From the NCBI GenBank assembly GCA_015493525.1, contig WGCY01000021.1, forward strand, positions 1-48,359: DNA of 48,359 nt. Direction: 5' to 3'. The DNA is from Bacteroidales bacterium. GTDB taxonomy: Bacteria > Bacteroidota > Bacteroidia > Bacteroidales > F082. A model generated the notes under the pieces. The model was not told the DNA's origin. It saw only the letters and a list, made by a program, of their open reading frames with translations, and ran no database searches. The position numbers and the translations under genes are program-made. Below are positions 17,922 to 27,360 of the stretch, in pieces; the stretch's first letter is position 1; the number at the start of each line of letters is the position of its first letter.

Positions 17922-19835
17922 TCAAGCCTTTTTATCCAGTACCTGAAATACAGAATTATTACTCACAAATTCCGGCACAATATCTTTCATTTTCCGGACA
18001 ATCTGGAATTCATCTTCTTCAATAATAAGGGCTGTTAACTCATCAATAAACCGGCTTATTTCCTTATTGGAAAGACCGGAAACCCGGGCACGCATAATTT
18101 TGGGATGCGGTGTGGGCAGCAGATTTTCGCTTTGTGTAAGTAACTCCTCAAAAAGTTTTTCACCCGAACGCAGGCCCGTTTCCCTTATCTTTATATCAAC
18201 TTCCGGTTTAAAGCCATACAGCTGTATCATTTTTACAGCAAGGTCATAAATCTTCACCGGCTGTCCCATATCAAAAACGAAAATATCATCCCCTTTTCCC
18301 ATGGCCCCCGCTTCAAGAACCAGGCTACAGGCTTCCTGTATGGTCATGAAATAACGGGTAATCTCTTTGTGTGTAATGGTAACAGGGCCTCCCTGTTCGA
18401 TTTGTTTACGAAACAGCGGAACAACAGATCCATTGGAGCCCAGAACATTTCCAAACCGTGTGGTTACAAACCGTGTTTTACCATTCGTCAGGCTGTGAAT
18501 ATAAATCTCGGCAATGCGTTTGGATGCCCCCATAATATTGGTCGGGTTAACGGCTTTGTCTGTGGAAATCATAACAAATTTCTCTGCTTCAAATTTCAAC
18601 GCGAGGTCAGCCATAATTTTTGTCCCGAAAACATTGACCATCAAGGCTTCGTAAGGATTTTCCTCCATCAACGGAACGTGCTTGTAAGCTGCTGCATGAA
18701 AAATAATGTCCGGCCGGTACAGGTCCATGATACCGGTCATGCGCAAACGGTCTTTTACATTGGCTACCAGGAATTCAACAATATGGGCATTACCGTGCTG
18801 TTTTGAGAGTTTTTTCAACTCATACTGAAGGGTATAAATAGCCGATTCGGCCTGATCAATCAATATCACCCTTTTGGGGGCATGGTTTAAAACCTGCCTG
18901 GCCAGTTCGCTGCCTATGGAACCTGCAGCACCTGTAATCATAACAACTTTGTTCTTCAATTCCCGATAGACATTCTTGCTGTCAATCAAAATCGGGTCAC
19001 GTTGCAACAATTCTTCAATTTTAACCCGTTCTAGCTGGTGTGTGTTCAGCTGGCCGTGAATCCACAGGTTAAGTGCAGGAACAACTTTTACCTGAATGCC
19101 CAAATCAAGACAGGTTTCAATAATTTCTTTTTTCCGTTCGGGATACAAAGTAGGAATAGAAATAATCAGTTGCTTTATTCTGTGCCGCTTGATGTATGAA
19201 TGGCGTAAAGCCACAAAATAAGAGATAATAGGAATCCCTTCCAAAGTTTTATAAGCCAGGTATGGGTTATCATCAATAAAAGCAACCACCCTGTAATGGA
19301 ATTCTTTATCCTCATAAAGGGTATTTTTTGTAAGCACACCAGCTGTTCCGGCACCGTATATCATCACCCCGACTTCTTTCTTAAAAGGAGTATGTGTCAT
19401 GCGGTTATAGATACTTTTAACGGCAAACCTGCTCCCGATAAGCAGGACCAGCAACAACAAATATTGCAGGGTCAGGATGGAAAAAGAGGGCCAGTTGCCC
19501 GGAACAGACTCGACAAGGTGAGAGAGAACGGCCAAAACAAGAATAATCACAAAGCCCCACGTAATGGCCTTAAAGGCAGCAAAGGCATCTGAAAGGCTTG
19601 TCTGCCTGACTATTCCCGAAAAAGTATGAAAAAACAGAAAAGCACCAATGTAAATAAAAAAGACAAACCGCAAGTGCATAAAAAACACATTGGGGACAAA
19701 AGCTCCCGGTACAAAATTATTCTGTATCAGGACAGAAAGCCACAATGTAAATACAACAAGGAATACATCAAATGCAAAAATAAACCAGCGTGAAACGTAC
19801 CGCTCTGAAAACGAATCTGTAATTATTTTTACCAT
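17922..19835 (-). CDS. UDP-N-acetylhexosamine 4,6-dehydratase, membrane type (PglF/CapD/FlaA1 family)
   Basis: The 637-residue protein starts with four transmembrane helices (about residues 15-135). A first Rossmann domain follows with GAGTAGVLT (161-169), then a second, catalytic SDR domain with TGAAGSIGSEL (301-311) and STDKAVNPTNIMGASKR (424-440). Enzymes of this family convert UDP-GlcNAc to the 4-keto-6-deoxy sugar, the first step to bacillosamine, FucNAc4N or QuiNAc. With the aminotransferase and phosphoglycosyl transferase genes upstream it forms a PglF-PglE-PglC-like set. A TAnnTTTG element precedes it after a leader of about 100 nt, so it may have its own promoter. Confidence 0.9.
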   Translation of the reverse strand: MVKIITDSFSERYVSRWFIFAFDVFLVVFTLWLSVLIQNNFVPGAFVPNVFFMHLRFVFFIYIGAFLFFHTFSGIVRQTSLSDAFAAFKAITWGFVIILVLAVLSHLVESVPGNWPSFSILTLQYLLLLVLLIGSRFAVKSIYNRMTHTPFKKEVGVMIYGAGTAGVLTKNTLYEDKEFHYRVVAFIDDNPYLAYKTLEGIPIISYFVALRHSYIKRHRIKQLIISIPTLYPERKKEIIETCLDLGIQVKVVPALNLWIHGQLNTHQLERVKIEELLQRDPILIDSKNVYRELKNKVVMITGAAGSIGSELARQVLNHAPKRVILIDQAESAIYTLQYELKKLSKQHGNAHIVEFLVANVKDRLRMTGIMDLYRPDIIFHAAAYKHVPLMEENPYEALMVNVFGTKIMADLALKFEAEKFVMISTDKAVNPTNIMGASKRIAEIYIHSLTNGKTRFVTTRFGNVLGSNGSVVPLFRKQIEQGGPVTITHKEITRYFMTIQEACSLVLEAGAMGKGDDIFVFDMGQPVKIYDLAVKMIQLYGFKPEVDIKIRETGLRSGEKLFEELLTQSENLLPTPHPKIMRARVSGLSNKEISRFIDELTALIIEEDEFQIVRKMKDIVPEFVSNNSVFQVLDKKA

Positions 19836-19933
19836 ATATTATTTAATATTGAACCGGGACAATGTTTAAAAACATCGAAGCCGAAGGTTCTCATTATGTA
19901 TTGTTTTCAACAATTGGAAAATATTCTTATTTA

Positions 19934-19941
19934 CAAACGTA
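19934..19941 (-). promoter_or_regulatory. Candidate -7 promoter element (TACGTTTG) for the dehydratase gene
   Basis: A perfect TAnnTTTG lies in the 142-bp gap between the aminotransferase and dehydratase genes. It implies a leader of roughly 90-100 nt that also contains a small hairpin (ATGTTT/AAACAT, 19862-19875). A weak TTTG lies about 16 nt further upstream. Confidence 0.4.
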
Positions 19942-19977
19942 CGAATAATTTATAAACCAAAATTATTTTTCCGCAAA

Positions 19978-21159
19978 TTAGGATGACAATATTCTTTCAA
20001 CCGTTTTGCAAACATAGCTTAGTTCCTCTTCACGCAAGTAGGGAAAAACCGGAAGAGAGACATTTCCCCGCCATGTTTTTTCCGTATTGGGAAAATCCGA
20101 AGCTTTAAGCCGGTATTTGTTTTTATAGTAGGTCATGCGATGGAGGGGTTTGTAATGTACGGAAGTCCCAATCCCGGCTTCAGCCATTTTCTCAATGAAT
20201 TCATTCCTGTTCACCGGGGCATTTTCTTTTAAGACTACGGGAAACAGGTGCCAGGCATGATCCCGGAACGGAATATGGGTTACCGGAAGGTCCATGAGAT
20301 GTTTTAGGGGAGCTAACTGTTTATAATAATATTCGGCTACCCGTTGCCGTTCCACGCGGAACGCCTCTGCTTTTTCCAATTGTGCCAATCCAATGGCAGC
20401 GTTAACATCCGGCATATTGTATTTGTACCCGGCTTCCACCACATCGTATTCCCAGGAAGGCTTGTCGCCGGTAAACCGGTTCCACACATCTCTGTCAATA
20501 CCATGCAGGCGCATTTTCTTCACCCGTTCGTAGATTTCACTATTTGATGTTGTCAACATTCCGCCTTCGCCGGTTGTGATGGGCTTGTTGGCATAAAAGC
20601 TAAAGCAGGCAACCTCTCCCAGGGAGCCAACCATTTGGTTGTCCAGCCGGGCAGGGAATGCATGGGCAGCATCTTCCAGTATCCTTATTCCATGTCTTTT
20701 ACAGACATCAATAATTCCTTCCTCATCGTCTGTAAGCATTTGCGCAGCCTGTCCGCCATAATGCACAACAATCAGAAAACGGACATCGGGGTTCTTTTCT
20801 ATGGCATCTTTCAGGATTTCGGGCGTAACGAGATTGGTTCCATATTCCGTATCCAAAAAAACAGGATTTGCCTGTAAATATCTGATAATCTCGGCAGAAG
20901 CCGTAAAGGTCATGGAGGGGACAAACACCCTGTCGCCGGGTTTTACGCCAAGGGCTTCCAATCCGAGATGCAGGGCAGCCGTTCCCGAATTTACGGCACA
21001 CGCATATTTCGCCTGTGTTGCCCCTGCAAACTTTTTCTCAAAAGCAGCAGCCTTCCCGGCGGTGGTAAGCCAGCCACTTTGCAGTACCTCCTCAATATAT
21101 TTCTGCTCATTTCCAGAGGCAGACACCCTGGCAAAAGGAATTTTAAAGTTCTTTTTCAA
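19978..21159 (-). CDS. DegT/DnrJ/EryC1/StrS-family sugar aminotransferase
   Basis: The 393-residue PLP enzyme is predicted to aminate the 4-keto sugar nucleotide made by the neighbouring dehydratase. Visible are AVNSGTAALHLGLEALG, LEDAAHAFPA, and the PLP-lysine region FSFYANKPITTGEGGML (Lys192 counted from this start), followed by HAWHLFPVVL. The start is best placed at a TTG at 21159 that overlaps the TGA stop of the sugar transferase gene (TTGA), giving MKKNFKIPFARV and translational coupling. An earlier TTG at 21210 would overlap that gene by 55 nt and add 17 unlike residues. It acts in the cytoplasm. Confidence 0.92.
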   Translation of the reverse strand: MKKNFKIPFARVSASGNEQKYIEEVLQSGWLTTAGKAAAFEKKFAGATQAKYACAVNSGTAALHLGLEALGVKPGDRVFVPSMTFTASAEIIRYLQANPVFLDTEYGTNLVTPEILKDAIEKNPDVRFLIVVHYGGQAAQMLTDDEEGIIDVCKRHGIRILEDAAHAFPARLDNQMVGSLGEVACFSFYANKPITTGEGGMLTTSNSEIYERVKKMRLHGIDRDVWNRFTGDKPSWEYDVVEAGYKYNMPDVNAAIGLAQLEKAEAFRVERQRVAEYYYKQLAPLKHLMDLPVTHIPFRDHAWHLFPVVLKENAPVNRNEFIEKMAEAGIGTSVHYKPLHRMTYYKNKYRLKASDFPNTEKTWRGNVSLPVFPYLREEELSYVCKTVERILSS

Positions 21160-21749
21160 TCTGTATAAACTGATTTTATCGTTTTTAAAAGAATTTTTAT
21201 GTCCCCCCAAAGAGTTCTGTTGTTTACATAATCAATGGACAACTTCAACTTTTGAGGTAAAATGACCTCTCTGTATGTCTTCTCGGGAGAAACAGCTTTG
21301 GCCAGAATTTCCTCTTCGTGCCGGAACAATATGGAAGCATTGTCTGTAATTCCGGGTTTTACCCTGTGCACAATTTCCCACTTTTCCGGATAAACCAATG
21401 TCCATTTTTTTACTTCGGGGCGAGGCCCCACCAAAGACATATCCCCTTTCAGGACATTAAACAACTGTGGGAGTTCATCCAGTTTAGTATCCCGCAAAAA
21501 TCTTCCCAATGGCGTTATCCGTGAAGTTTCCCCTGCATCAAAACCATGTTTTTCTGTTGCCATCCCGGATTTCATCGTCCTGAATTTGTATAAAGAAAAA
21601 ATCCGGCCGCTCCTGCCTACCCTTTGCTGTACAAAAAAAGGGGGCTGCCTGTCAAAGAGAAAAACCAACAAAAGGATAATCAGCAAAAACGGCAACAACA
21701 AGCAGAGCCCGATACCTGCAACCAGCACATCAAATAAGCGTTTACCCAT
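21156..21749 (-). CDS. Monotopic phosphoglycosyl transferase (PglC-type bacterial sugar transferase)
   Basis: The 197-residue protein moves a phospho-sugar from a UDP-sugar onto undecaprenyl phosphate, starting repeat-unit assembly at the inner membrane. It has one N-terminal re-entrant membrane hairpin (about residues 9-32, with Pro20). QQRVGRSGR, YKFRTM, the catalytic LDELPQL dyad (Asp91-Glu92) and SLVGPRPEV follow. The short length matches PglC more than the long WbaP/WcaJ type. It lies 8 bp after the wzz-like gene and overlaps the aminotransferase gene, so the three form one transcript. Confidence 0.93.
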   Translation of the reverse strand: MGKRLFDVLVAGIGLCLLLPFLLIILLLVFLFDRQPPFFVQQRVGRSGRIFSLYKFRTMKSGMATEKHGFDAGETSRITPLGRFLRDTKLDELPQLFNVLKGDMSLVGPRPEVKKWTLVYPEKWEIVHRVKPGITDNASILFRHEEEILAKAVSPEKTYREVILPQKLKLSIDYVNNRTLWGDIKILLKTIKSVYTD

Positions 21750-21757
21750 TTTATTTA

Positions 21758-22831
21758 TCAGTTATCCGGCGGATGAAGCATTAGCTTCACCAACTCAATA
21801 CTAAAACCGACGAAAGCACCTACCAACAGCATTTCAATAATAATCAATGATGATTTTGGGGCACTTTTTTTCAGGGGAACTTTCGGTGGTTCAATCACCG
21901 TAAACACCGGTGTACGGTCCTGCACCCTGATTTTGGCTTTTTCCATAAGTTTGGCGAGGCTCATATATACGCTGGCCGACAATTCCAGTTCTCGCTGTAA
22001 ACGTTCTCTTTTTATGTTTACAGAAGCCAGTATCACATTGTTATTGCTGTCGCTGTAATCAGCAAAACTCTTCTGAACCTTATAATAATTCTGACGGGCA
22101 TCGAGATAGCGGGCTTTGATAAAGCCCAAATCTTTTTGTGCTTTCCGGGTATTATAGTTCACCACATAACGTTTCAGGCAGTTCATTACCGAATCGGCAA
22201 GCAAGGCGGAGACCATCGGGTCCTGGGCTTCCACCGATACACTAAAGATTTTACTTTTTCGTTTCAAAAGTTTATTTCCCTGATCCTGAATCTCCACACT
22301 GACCATATCGCTGAGTGTTTTAATCAGCTCATCCTGCCCTTTGGAGAGGTTTAACACGCCTTTGGAATACTTTTTAATTTCTTTATTTTCTTTTTTGCCC
22401 TTTAATTTTCCGATAAGATAGCCCGGCCATCCCGCCAGCGAGGGATGGGAATATTCTCTTAAATAATCGGAGATTGTGATTGTCTTTTTTATTTCGGGAT
22501 AATAAATCTTCTGCTGAAGGACATCCAATAAAAAAGGCGTGCTTTTAATTATATCAGGATATAAATCAGAAGTTAGTGCATCATTCCCCGATGAATTGAT
22601 ATTAAGCCCGATCAGGTTTCCTATGTTTAAACCGGACATTCCCCCCAAATCTCCAAGTAACCCGGAAGAACCACTTTTCGCATTTGTTTCGGCAAGTAAA
22701 ACAACCCTTGTATTATATTTCTTTGGCGTAAAAATGATGATGACCACAGCCAAAGAAAAAGCAATAACCATGGCACGATAAATTGTTCTGCGGCCCTGAT
22801 ATACTTTTTGAAGAATTGCTTTTAGTTCCAT
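21758..22831 (-). CDS. Wzz/GumC-type polysaccharide chain-length regulator
   Basis: The 357-residue protein has the Wzz layout: a transmembrane helix near the N-terminus (about residues 18-36), a large periplasmic region with a coiled coil (AQKDLGFIKARYLDARQNYYKVQKS), a Pro-rich PPKVPLKKSAPKSS stretch, and a second transmembrane helix near the C-terminus. No tyrosine-kinase domain (Walker A) is fused or found beside it, unlike many Wzc-type systems. It is probably part of the inner-membrane export complex with the SLBB protein encoded just upstream. Confidence 0.88.
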   Translation of the reverse strand: MELKAILQKVYQGRRTIYRAMVIAFSLAVVIIIFTPKKYNTRVVLLAETNAKSGSSGLLGDLGGMSGLNIGNLIGLNINSSGNDALTSDLYPDIIKSTPFLLDVLQQKIYYPEIKKTITISDYLREYSHPSLAGWPGYLIGKLKGKKENKEIKKYSKGVLNLSKGQDELIKTLSDMVSVEIQDQGNKLLKRKSKIFSVSVEAQDPMVSALLADSVMNCLKRYVVNYNTRKAQKDLGFIKARYLDARQNYYKVQKSFADYSDSNNNVILASVNIKRERLQRELELSASVYMSLAKLMEKAKIRVQDRTPVFTVIEPPKVPLKKSAPKSSLIIIEMLLVGAFVGFSIELVKLMLHPPDN

Positions 22832-22893
22832 TGTCTCTTTGGTTTTGTCTTTTTCTCTTTCTTTATTTCTGAGATTCTTTCTCCTCCGTTTAT

Positions 22894-25359
22894 CTACTTT
22901 GCAGCATTCACTATACTAACAATCAGCAAGGTAAGCGAAGCAAGGGCTGTCGTCAGGCTTATGGCCGTTGCAGCCGACATACGGGTATTTTTTTTAGGCT
23001 TTAGCGGGACTATAATCTCTGAACCGGGTTCGATTTTCGGATAGCTTTTTATTCCCAGGAAACAGGAAGTCTTTTTTACCGAACCGTTAGCATAAATCAC
23101 ATAAATATTTCTTTTAATGGCATCTTTAGTAAACCCGCCGGCATTGGACGCATACTGTTTAAGTGTCATTCCTTCCACAAAAGGAATCACATTGGGACGA
23201 TAAACAGCACCTTGTACTTCCACGGTTTGTGATTTCCTGAGAATCCGCAGGGAATCGCCCGCACGCAATACCAAATCAGCAGCAGACCCCGGATGGCCCA
23301 GGATTTTCTCCAAATTAAGGCCAATCACATTGAAACCGGAACTTGAAGTAATAATTGTATTTTTTCTTGCATCATTTGCAGCATTTACCGTTTGGATAGC
23401 TTTTTGGTGAAGCAGGTATGTTTTTCGTTTTCGAATCAGGCTTGCCCCTTTTAAAAAGGCCTGAGGCGTGGGATTGCCCGCTTGTCTGATTAAATCAGAA
23501 ACACGTTCGTTGCGGTTTTGGATAGAATATTTTCCGGGAAAGTTTACTTCGCCGGTAATAGAAACCAGTTTCTGCGGCGAATAGGAATACGACTTCCGTA
23601 CAAAAACATGGTCAAAGGGAGACAGGATAAAATTCCTTGCCGAATCTGCCAGGTTCCTGTCCTTTCCTATCATAAACTTAAAGGTACGGGACAGTTTGTT
23701 GGTAAATTTTCCGGAAATGGTATCCCTCACCCTTCGGGCAATGTCGATATGTGCCAGGGAAGCTGATTCAAGCATTCCTCCGGCCTGAATAATTAAATCG
23801 CCCAGCCGGATATTTTCGGTGTAAGGATATACTCCGGGGTTTGCCACCTGGCCTTCAATTTGTAAGTATGATTTTTCATGAATATCAAAAACTGATGGGA
23901 TGTGAACCGAGTCTTCCCTCTGCAAAAGAAAAGTACTATCTGATTTCAGGAGATGGGAAAGGTTCAGGGAAACGGTTTCCCTGATAAGGTCTTTCTTTAA
24001 ACGATAAACAGTAATTCTTTTTTGATAAGCATCCTGGCGCAAGCCATCGGCATAATGCAGCAATTGACGCAGGGTCATGGCCTTGCCTAACGCAAACTCA
24101 CCCGGACGCATAACCGCACCAGTTATCTGGACACGGTTTTCAAACCGGTCCAGAACAGAATCCACCACCACTACATCCCCATCTTTTAAAACTGTTGTAT
24201 CCTGCTGTGCAGCATCCACCACCAGAATTTTTCTCTCGGTAGCTGTTTTCCTGAATATTTTAATCTGGCCTGTATAGGCCTTGCTGGTATAACCTCCGGC
24301 AAAGTGAATCAGGTTTTTTAATGTTTCTTCGGGTTTCATGTCAAAAAACATGTTGGACCGTTTAACCTGCCCTTTGATTTCCACACGAACGGTATAGGGA
24401 GAGACAAAGACGATATCCTGGTCCTGCAAACGCATATTGCCCGGCAGTACACCGTTTAAAAGAAAATTATAGAAATCAAGTGTGGCCACGGTTTTGTTGT
24501 TACGTATGATTTTTACATTCCGCAGGGAACCATCGTCGGCAGCTCCTCCGGCAGCGTACATGGCATTGAAAACCGAAGCCAGTGAAGACAAATTATAGGT
24601 TCCGGGCAGGGTTACTTCCCCCACCATATTCACACTTATACTTCTTACGCCAGCCAGGCTTAACTCCATAAAAGCATTCCCTTTTGTGAGCCCCGAATAA
24701 ATTTTACTCAAATATTTCTTTAACTTGGCGGTAGCTTCTTCGATGGAAAGCCCACTGACAAATACAGGGCCGACTTTGGGAATAATGATTTTGCCTTCGG
24801 GAGAAACAATTTCCTGATAACTTTTTTGGGAAGCACCCCAAACATCGATATTAATAATATCACCAGGGCCCACCTGGTAATTTTCGGGGGTGGCAATATT
24901 AAGGCCCGGATTAAAAGTCAACTCTTTGTTGGTAAACAATGAAAAACCAAAAACACGATTACTTCCGGTAATAGGGCCAACACGCTTATCTGGCAATCGT
25001 TTACCGGCCGTAACAGCGTACTTTGTATTTTGTAGTGGAATAACCCGATGACTTGTATTTGCAGTACTGTCACCTACCGATTTTATAGCATTAAACATTT
25101 CAGCCCTGGATTTTATCCTGTCTATTTCGGCCTGTGGTAGTCCTTTGGCACGGGCAAGAGCCTCTATTTGTTCGGGCGACATTCCTGAGTTCATCGCTTT
25201 CTGCATCAAAAGCTTAATCTGCTCATCGGAAAGTTGTTCCGACTTCACAGAACCCAGGTTTGTATTTGTAGTTATCTGCGCCTGTGTATGTATTGCCGGT
25301 AACAGAAAAATGACAAGTCCGAGGAAAATAACCTGAAGAAAAATTTTACAATTACGCAT
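22894..25359 (-). CDS. SLBB-domain polysaccharide export protein (Wza-like outer-membrane channel)
   Basis: The 821-residue protein has a signal peptide (MRNCKIFLQVIFLGLVIFLLPAIHTQAQ). A helical segment follows (SDEQIKLLMQKAMNSGMSPEQIEALARAKGLPQAEIDRI), then a poly-export domain at YQVGPGDIINIDVWG. About six SLBB repeats follow, each with a pattern like V.GEV..PG.Y.L (for example ISVNMVGEVTLPGTY, VQITGAVMRPGEF, LQIEGQVANPGVY, VSITGEVNFPGKY). The C-terminus is a hydrophobic helix ending NAAK. It is about twice the length of Wza, as usual for Bacteroidota. With Wzz it should form the periplasm-to-surface export conduit. Confidence 0.9.
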   Translation of the reverse strand: MRNCKIFLQVIFLGLVIFLLPAIHTQAQITTNTNLGSVKSEQLSDEQIKLLMQKAMNSGMSPEQIEALARAKGLPQAEIDRIKSRAEMFNAIKSVGDSTANTSHRVIPLQNTKYAVTAGKRLPDKRVGPITGSNRVFGFSLFTNKELTFNPGLNIATPENYQVGPGDIINIDVWGASQKSYQEIVSPEGKIIIPKVGPVFVSGLSIEEATAKLKKYLSKIYSGLTKGNAFMELSLAGVRSISVNMVGEVTLPGTYNLSSLASVFNAMYAAGGAADDGSLRNVKIIRNNKTVATLDFYNFLLNGVLPGNMRLQDQDIVFVSPYTVRVEIKGQVKRSNMFFDMKPEETLKNLIHFAGGYTSKAYTGQIKIFRKTATERKILVVDAAQQDTTVLKDGDVVVVDSVLDRFENRVQITGAVMRPGEFALGKAMTLRQLLHYADGLRQDAYQKRITVYRLKKDLIRETVSLNLSHLLKSDSTFLLQREDSVHIPSVFDIHEKSYLQIEGQVANPGVYPYTENIRLGDLIIQAGGMLESASLAHIDIARRVRDTISGKFTNKLSRTFKFMIGKDRNLADSARNFILSPFDHVFVRKSYSYSPQKLVSITGEVNFPGKYSIQNRNERVSDLIRQAGNPTPQAFLKGASLIRKRKTYLLHQKAIQTVNAANDARKNTIITSSSGFNVIGLNLEKILGHPGSAADLVLRAGDSLRILRKSQTVEVQGAVYRPNVIPFVEGMTLKQYASNAGGFTKDAIKRNIYVIYANGSVKKTSCFLGIKSYPKIEPGSEIIVPLKPKKNTRMSAATAISLTTALASLTLLIVSIVNAAK

Positions 25360-25514
25360 GTGTCAAAAATGAAAAGAGAATTAATAATCGGGTATAAAAT
25401 TAGTCAATTTATTTTAGGATAAGGAGAAAGGGGAAAGTTAAAAGGAAAAAATTTAAAGTTAAAAGTTGGTGTTGCCGGTTTTCACACTACTTTTTACTTT
25501 TACCTTGGTATTTT

Positions 25515-26132
25515 TTACTTTTCGGAGGATACCGCTTCCGGGTCATAATATTTTGCCAAATCCAGCAAATCACCAAACCGGGTTTTATCCCTTTGACGGG
25601 TATCTCCCACAACCTTAGCCGGATTCCCCACCGCAATCGCATAATCCGGAACCATTCCGTTTACCACCGACCCTGCACCAATAATGCATCCTTTTCCAAT
25701 CACAGAACCGGGGAGAATTACTGAAGAAGTTCCCACAAAAGTGTATTCACCAATGGTTACCGGTTTGAGCTTGTAACCGGGCCGTTTTGTTGCTTCCAGT
25801 TCAATAAAGTGCCTGCCGAGAAGCCGGATGGCATCCTGACTGCTGTGGGAATAGACAACGGTATGCGATGACAGCTGTACGCCTTCGCCAAGGGTTACGC
25901 CACCGGTGCCATCCACAAGGCAATAATGGCCAATCCAGATATTGTCTGCCAGATTGATATTCCGCTTATTCAGCAGTTTAGCCGAGGAACTGATACGGGT
26001 GAGCTTTTGAAATTTTCCGGTCTTCTTGTTCCTGTAACCATACACCATAAAAGGTTTGTGTACCCGGGAGAAAAGATGCAGAAATCCCGAAATCAGATAA
26101 CCAAATGGCGAAAGATATAGTTTTCTGAGCAT
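25515..26132 (-). CDS. Left-handed beta-helix acyltransferase (hexapeptide repeat)
   Basis: The 205-residue protein has the isoleucine-patch/hexapeptide pattern (IGHYCLVDGTGGVTLGEGVQL, IGEYTFVGTSSVILPGSVIGKGCIIGAGSVVNG) of O-acetyltransferases of the WbbJ/xenobiotic acetyltransferase class. The histidine in SSHTVVYSHSSQD is a plausible catalytic base. It probably decorates the polysaccharide or its sugar nucleotide with acetyl groups. A role as the PglD-like N-acetyltransferase for the 4-amino sugar is possible but not supported by specific residues. It lies 2 bp downstream of a GT4 gene. Confidence 0.8.
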   Translation of the reverse strand: MLRKLYLSPFGYLISGFLHLFSRVHKPFMVYGYRNKKTGKFQKLTRISSSAKLLNKRNINLADNIWIGHYCLVDGTGGVTLGEGVQLSSHTVVYSHSSQDAIRLLGRHFIELEATKRPGYKLKPVTIGEYTFVGTSSVILPGSVIGKGCIIGAGSVVNGMVPDYAIAVGNPAKVVGDTRQRDKTRFGDLLDLAKYYDPEAVSSEK

Positions 26133-26134
26133 TT

Positions 26135-27322
26135 CTAATGCATTAATTTATCCAGCATTTCCCGGTAAACAATTTTCTTATCAAGCACAGTAGTAGCTAC
26201 AAAGGTAGCATTTTTCCGCATTTCGGAAAGCAACGCCGGATGGTCAAACATTTCTGTAAGCCGAAGGTATAGCGACTCCACGGTATGATCAAAATTGCGC
26301 CCTATGTTGTACAGGGTTATCATCGAAGCCATTTCTCCTTTTACGTTGTTTAATACGGGAATTCCGGCTGTAATATAGTCATTAAACTTATAGGAATAGG
26401 CTACTTCCGTTCCTTTTTTAAAACTGTTGAGGGCCATATCGGCATGGCTTAAGTATTTCATATAATCCGCATAATCCAGAAATCCGGTAACCTCAATGTT
26501 CAGGTTATATTGGTTTTTGAAACGCAAAATTTTACCGGCTTCCTGGCCATCACCGATAAAAATAAGTTTAACATTGTACTTTCTCTGTTCCGTTAATTTT
26601 CTGAAACTTTCGAGGATGAGTTCAATATCATAACTGTTTCCCAGCATGCCGCCAAAACAAATCCATTTTTCCCCGGTAGATTTGTTCATCTTCAGGCTGC
26701 CAGCAGAAACCAAAGATTGAAATTGTTCGACATCCGTTCCGAGATAAACCGGAACAGCTTTGGTTTTCTTATTGAATTTTTGGGCATGTTGTGCATACTT
26801 CTCAGAGCCGGCAAACAGAAAATCTGCCGATTGATAAACTTTTTCGGCAATCTTTCTCCAGGGAGAAGTAAGCAACCGCAACAGCTTTTTATGGGCAGAC
26901 AGAATGATAAACGATTCCGGCCAAAGGTCAATCACATCCACAACCAAAGGAATCTTTTTTCTCCTACAATAACCTGTGCAAGCCCATCCGGCAGTAACAG
27001 CAGGGACGAGACAATATATTTTTGAAGGATGATAAGCAAGTCGCATTAAATAGTTCCTGAGCCTGATGGCAAACACCAGATGGCTGTACAACCTGCGAAA
27101 ACCGACATTCTTTTGATATTCCGGTACAGGTAGAAAAGTTATGTCAGCAGGATGTTGTGCCGGGTCGTGTTTTCGTTTCTTCCGGTGATTAAAGTCTGTG
27201 GTAATCAGCTCTACTTCAGCATTCTCTTCTTTTAACAACCTGTAAATTGTACTGATACGGATGTTGTCTGACTTTTCGTAATAAAAAAGGGAAACCAGAA
27301 TTATTTTTTGTTCGTTTGCCAT
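26135..27322 (-). CDS. GT4 family glycosyltransferase
   Basis: The 395-residue GT-B enzyme has an N-terminal acceptor domain (IILVSLFYYEKSDNIRIS, and PLVVDVIDLWPESFI like the DLWP motif of WbuB-type transferases). Its C-terminal donor domain carries ICFGGMLGNSYDIELIL, IFIGDGQEAGKI, SHADMALNSFKKGTEVAYSYKFNDYITAGIPVLN. It probably transfers a hexosamine or hexose in repeat-unit assembly on the cytoplasmic face of the membrane. Sugar specificity cannot be read from the sequence. The gene is followed closely by the acyltransferase gene; upstream lies a gap with a CGCAAAG-type repeat. Confidence 0.85.
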   Translation of the reverse strand: MANEQKIILVSLFYYEKSDNIRISTIYRLLKEENAEVELITTDFNHRKKRKHDPAQHPADITFLPVPEYQKNVGFRRLYSHLVFAIRLRNYLMRLAYHPSKIYCLVPAVTAGWACTGYCRRKKIPLVVDVIDLWPESFIILSAHKKLLRLLTSPWRKIAEKVYQSADFLFAGSEKYAQHAQKFNKKTKAVPVYLGTDVEQFQSLVSAGSLKMNKSTGEKWICFGGMLGNSYDIELILESFRKLTEQRKYNVKLIFIGDGQEAGKILRFKNQYNLNIEVTGFLDYADYMKYLSHADMALNSFKKGTEVAYSYKFNDYITAGIPVLNNVKGEMASMITLYNIGRNFDHTVESLYLRLTEMFDHPALLSEMRKNATFVATTVLDKKIVYREMLDKLMH

Positions 27323-27360
27323 AGCGATTGGAAAGATTCTTCTCAGTTGTATCAGGGTTC

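Noticed and set aside
21160-21210. Longer start of the DegT-type aminotransferase
   Set aside because: Overlaps the sugar transferase gene by 55 nt and adds residues not expected in the family.
22831-25359. Tyrosine kinase (Wzc-type) partner for the export complex
   Set aside because: Neither the Wzz-like nor the SLBB protein contains a Walker A motif or a Tyr-rich tail, and no separate kinase gene is seen in the window.
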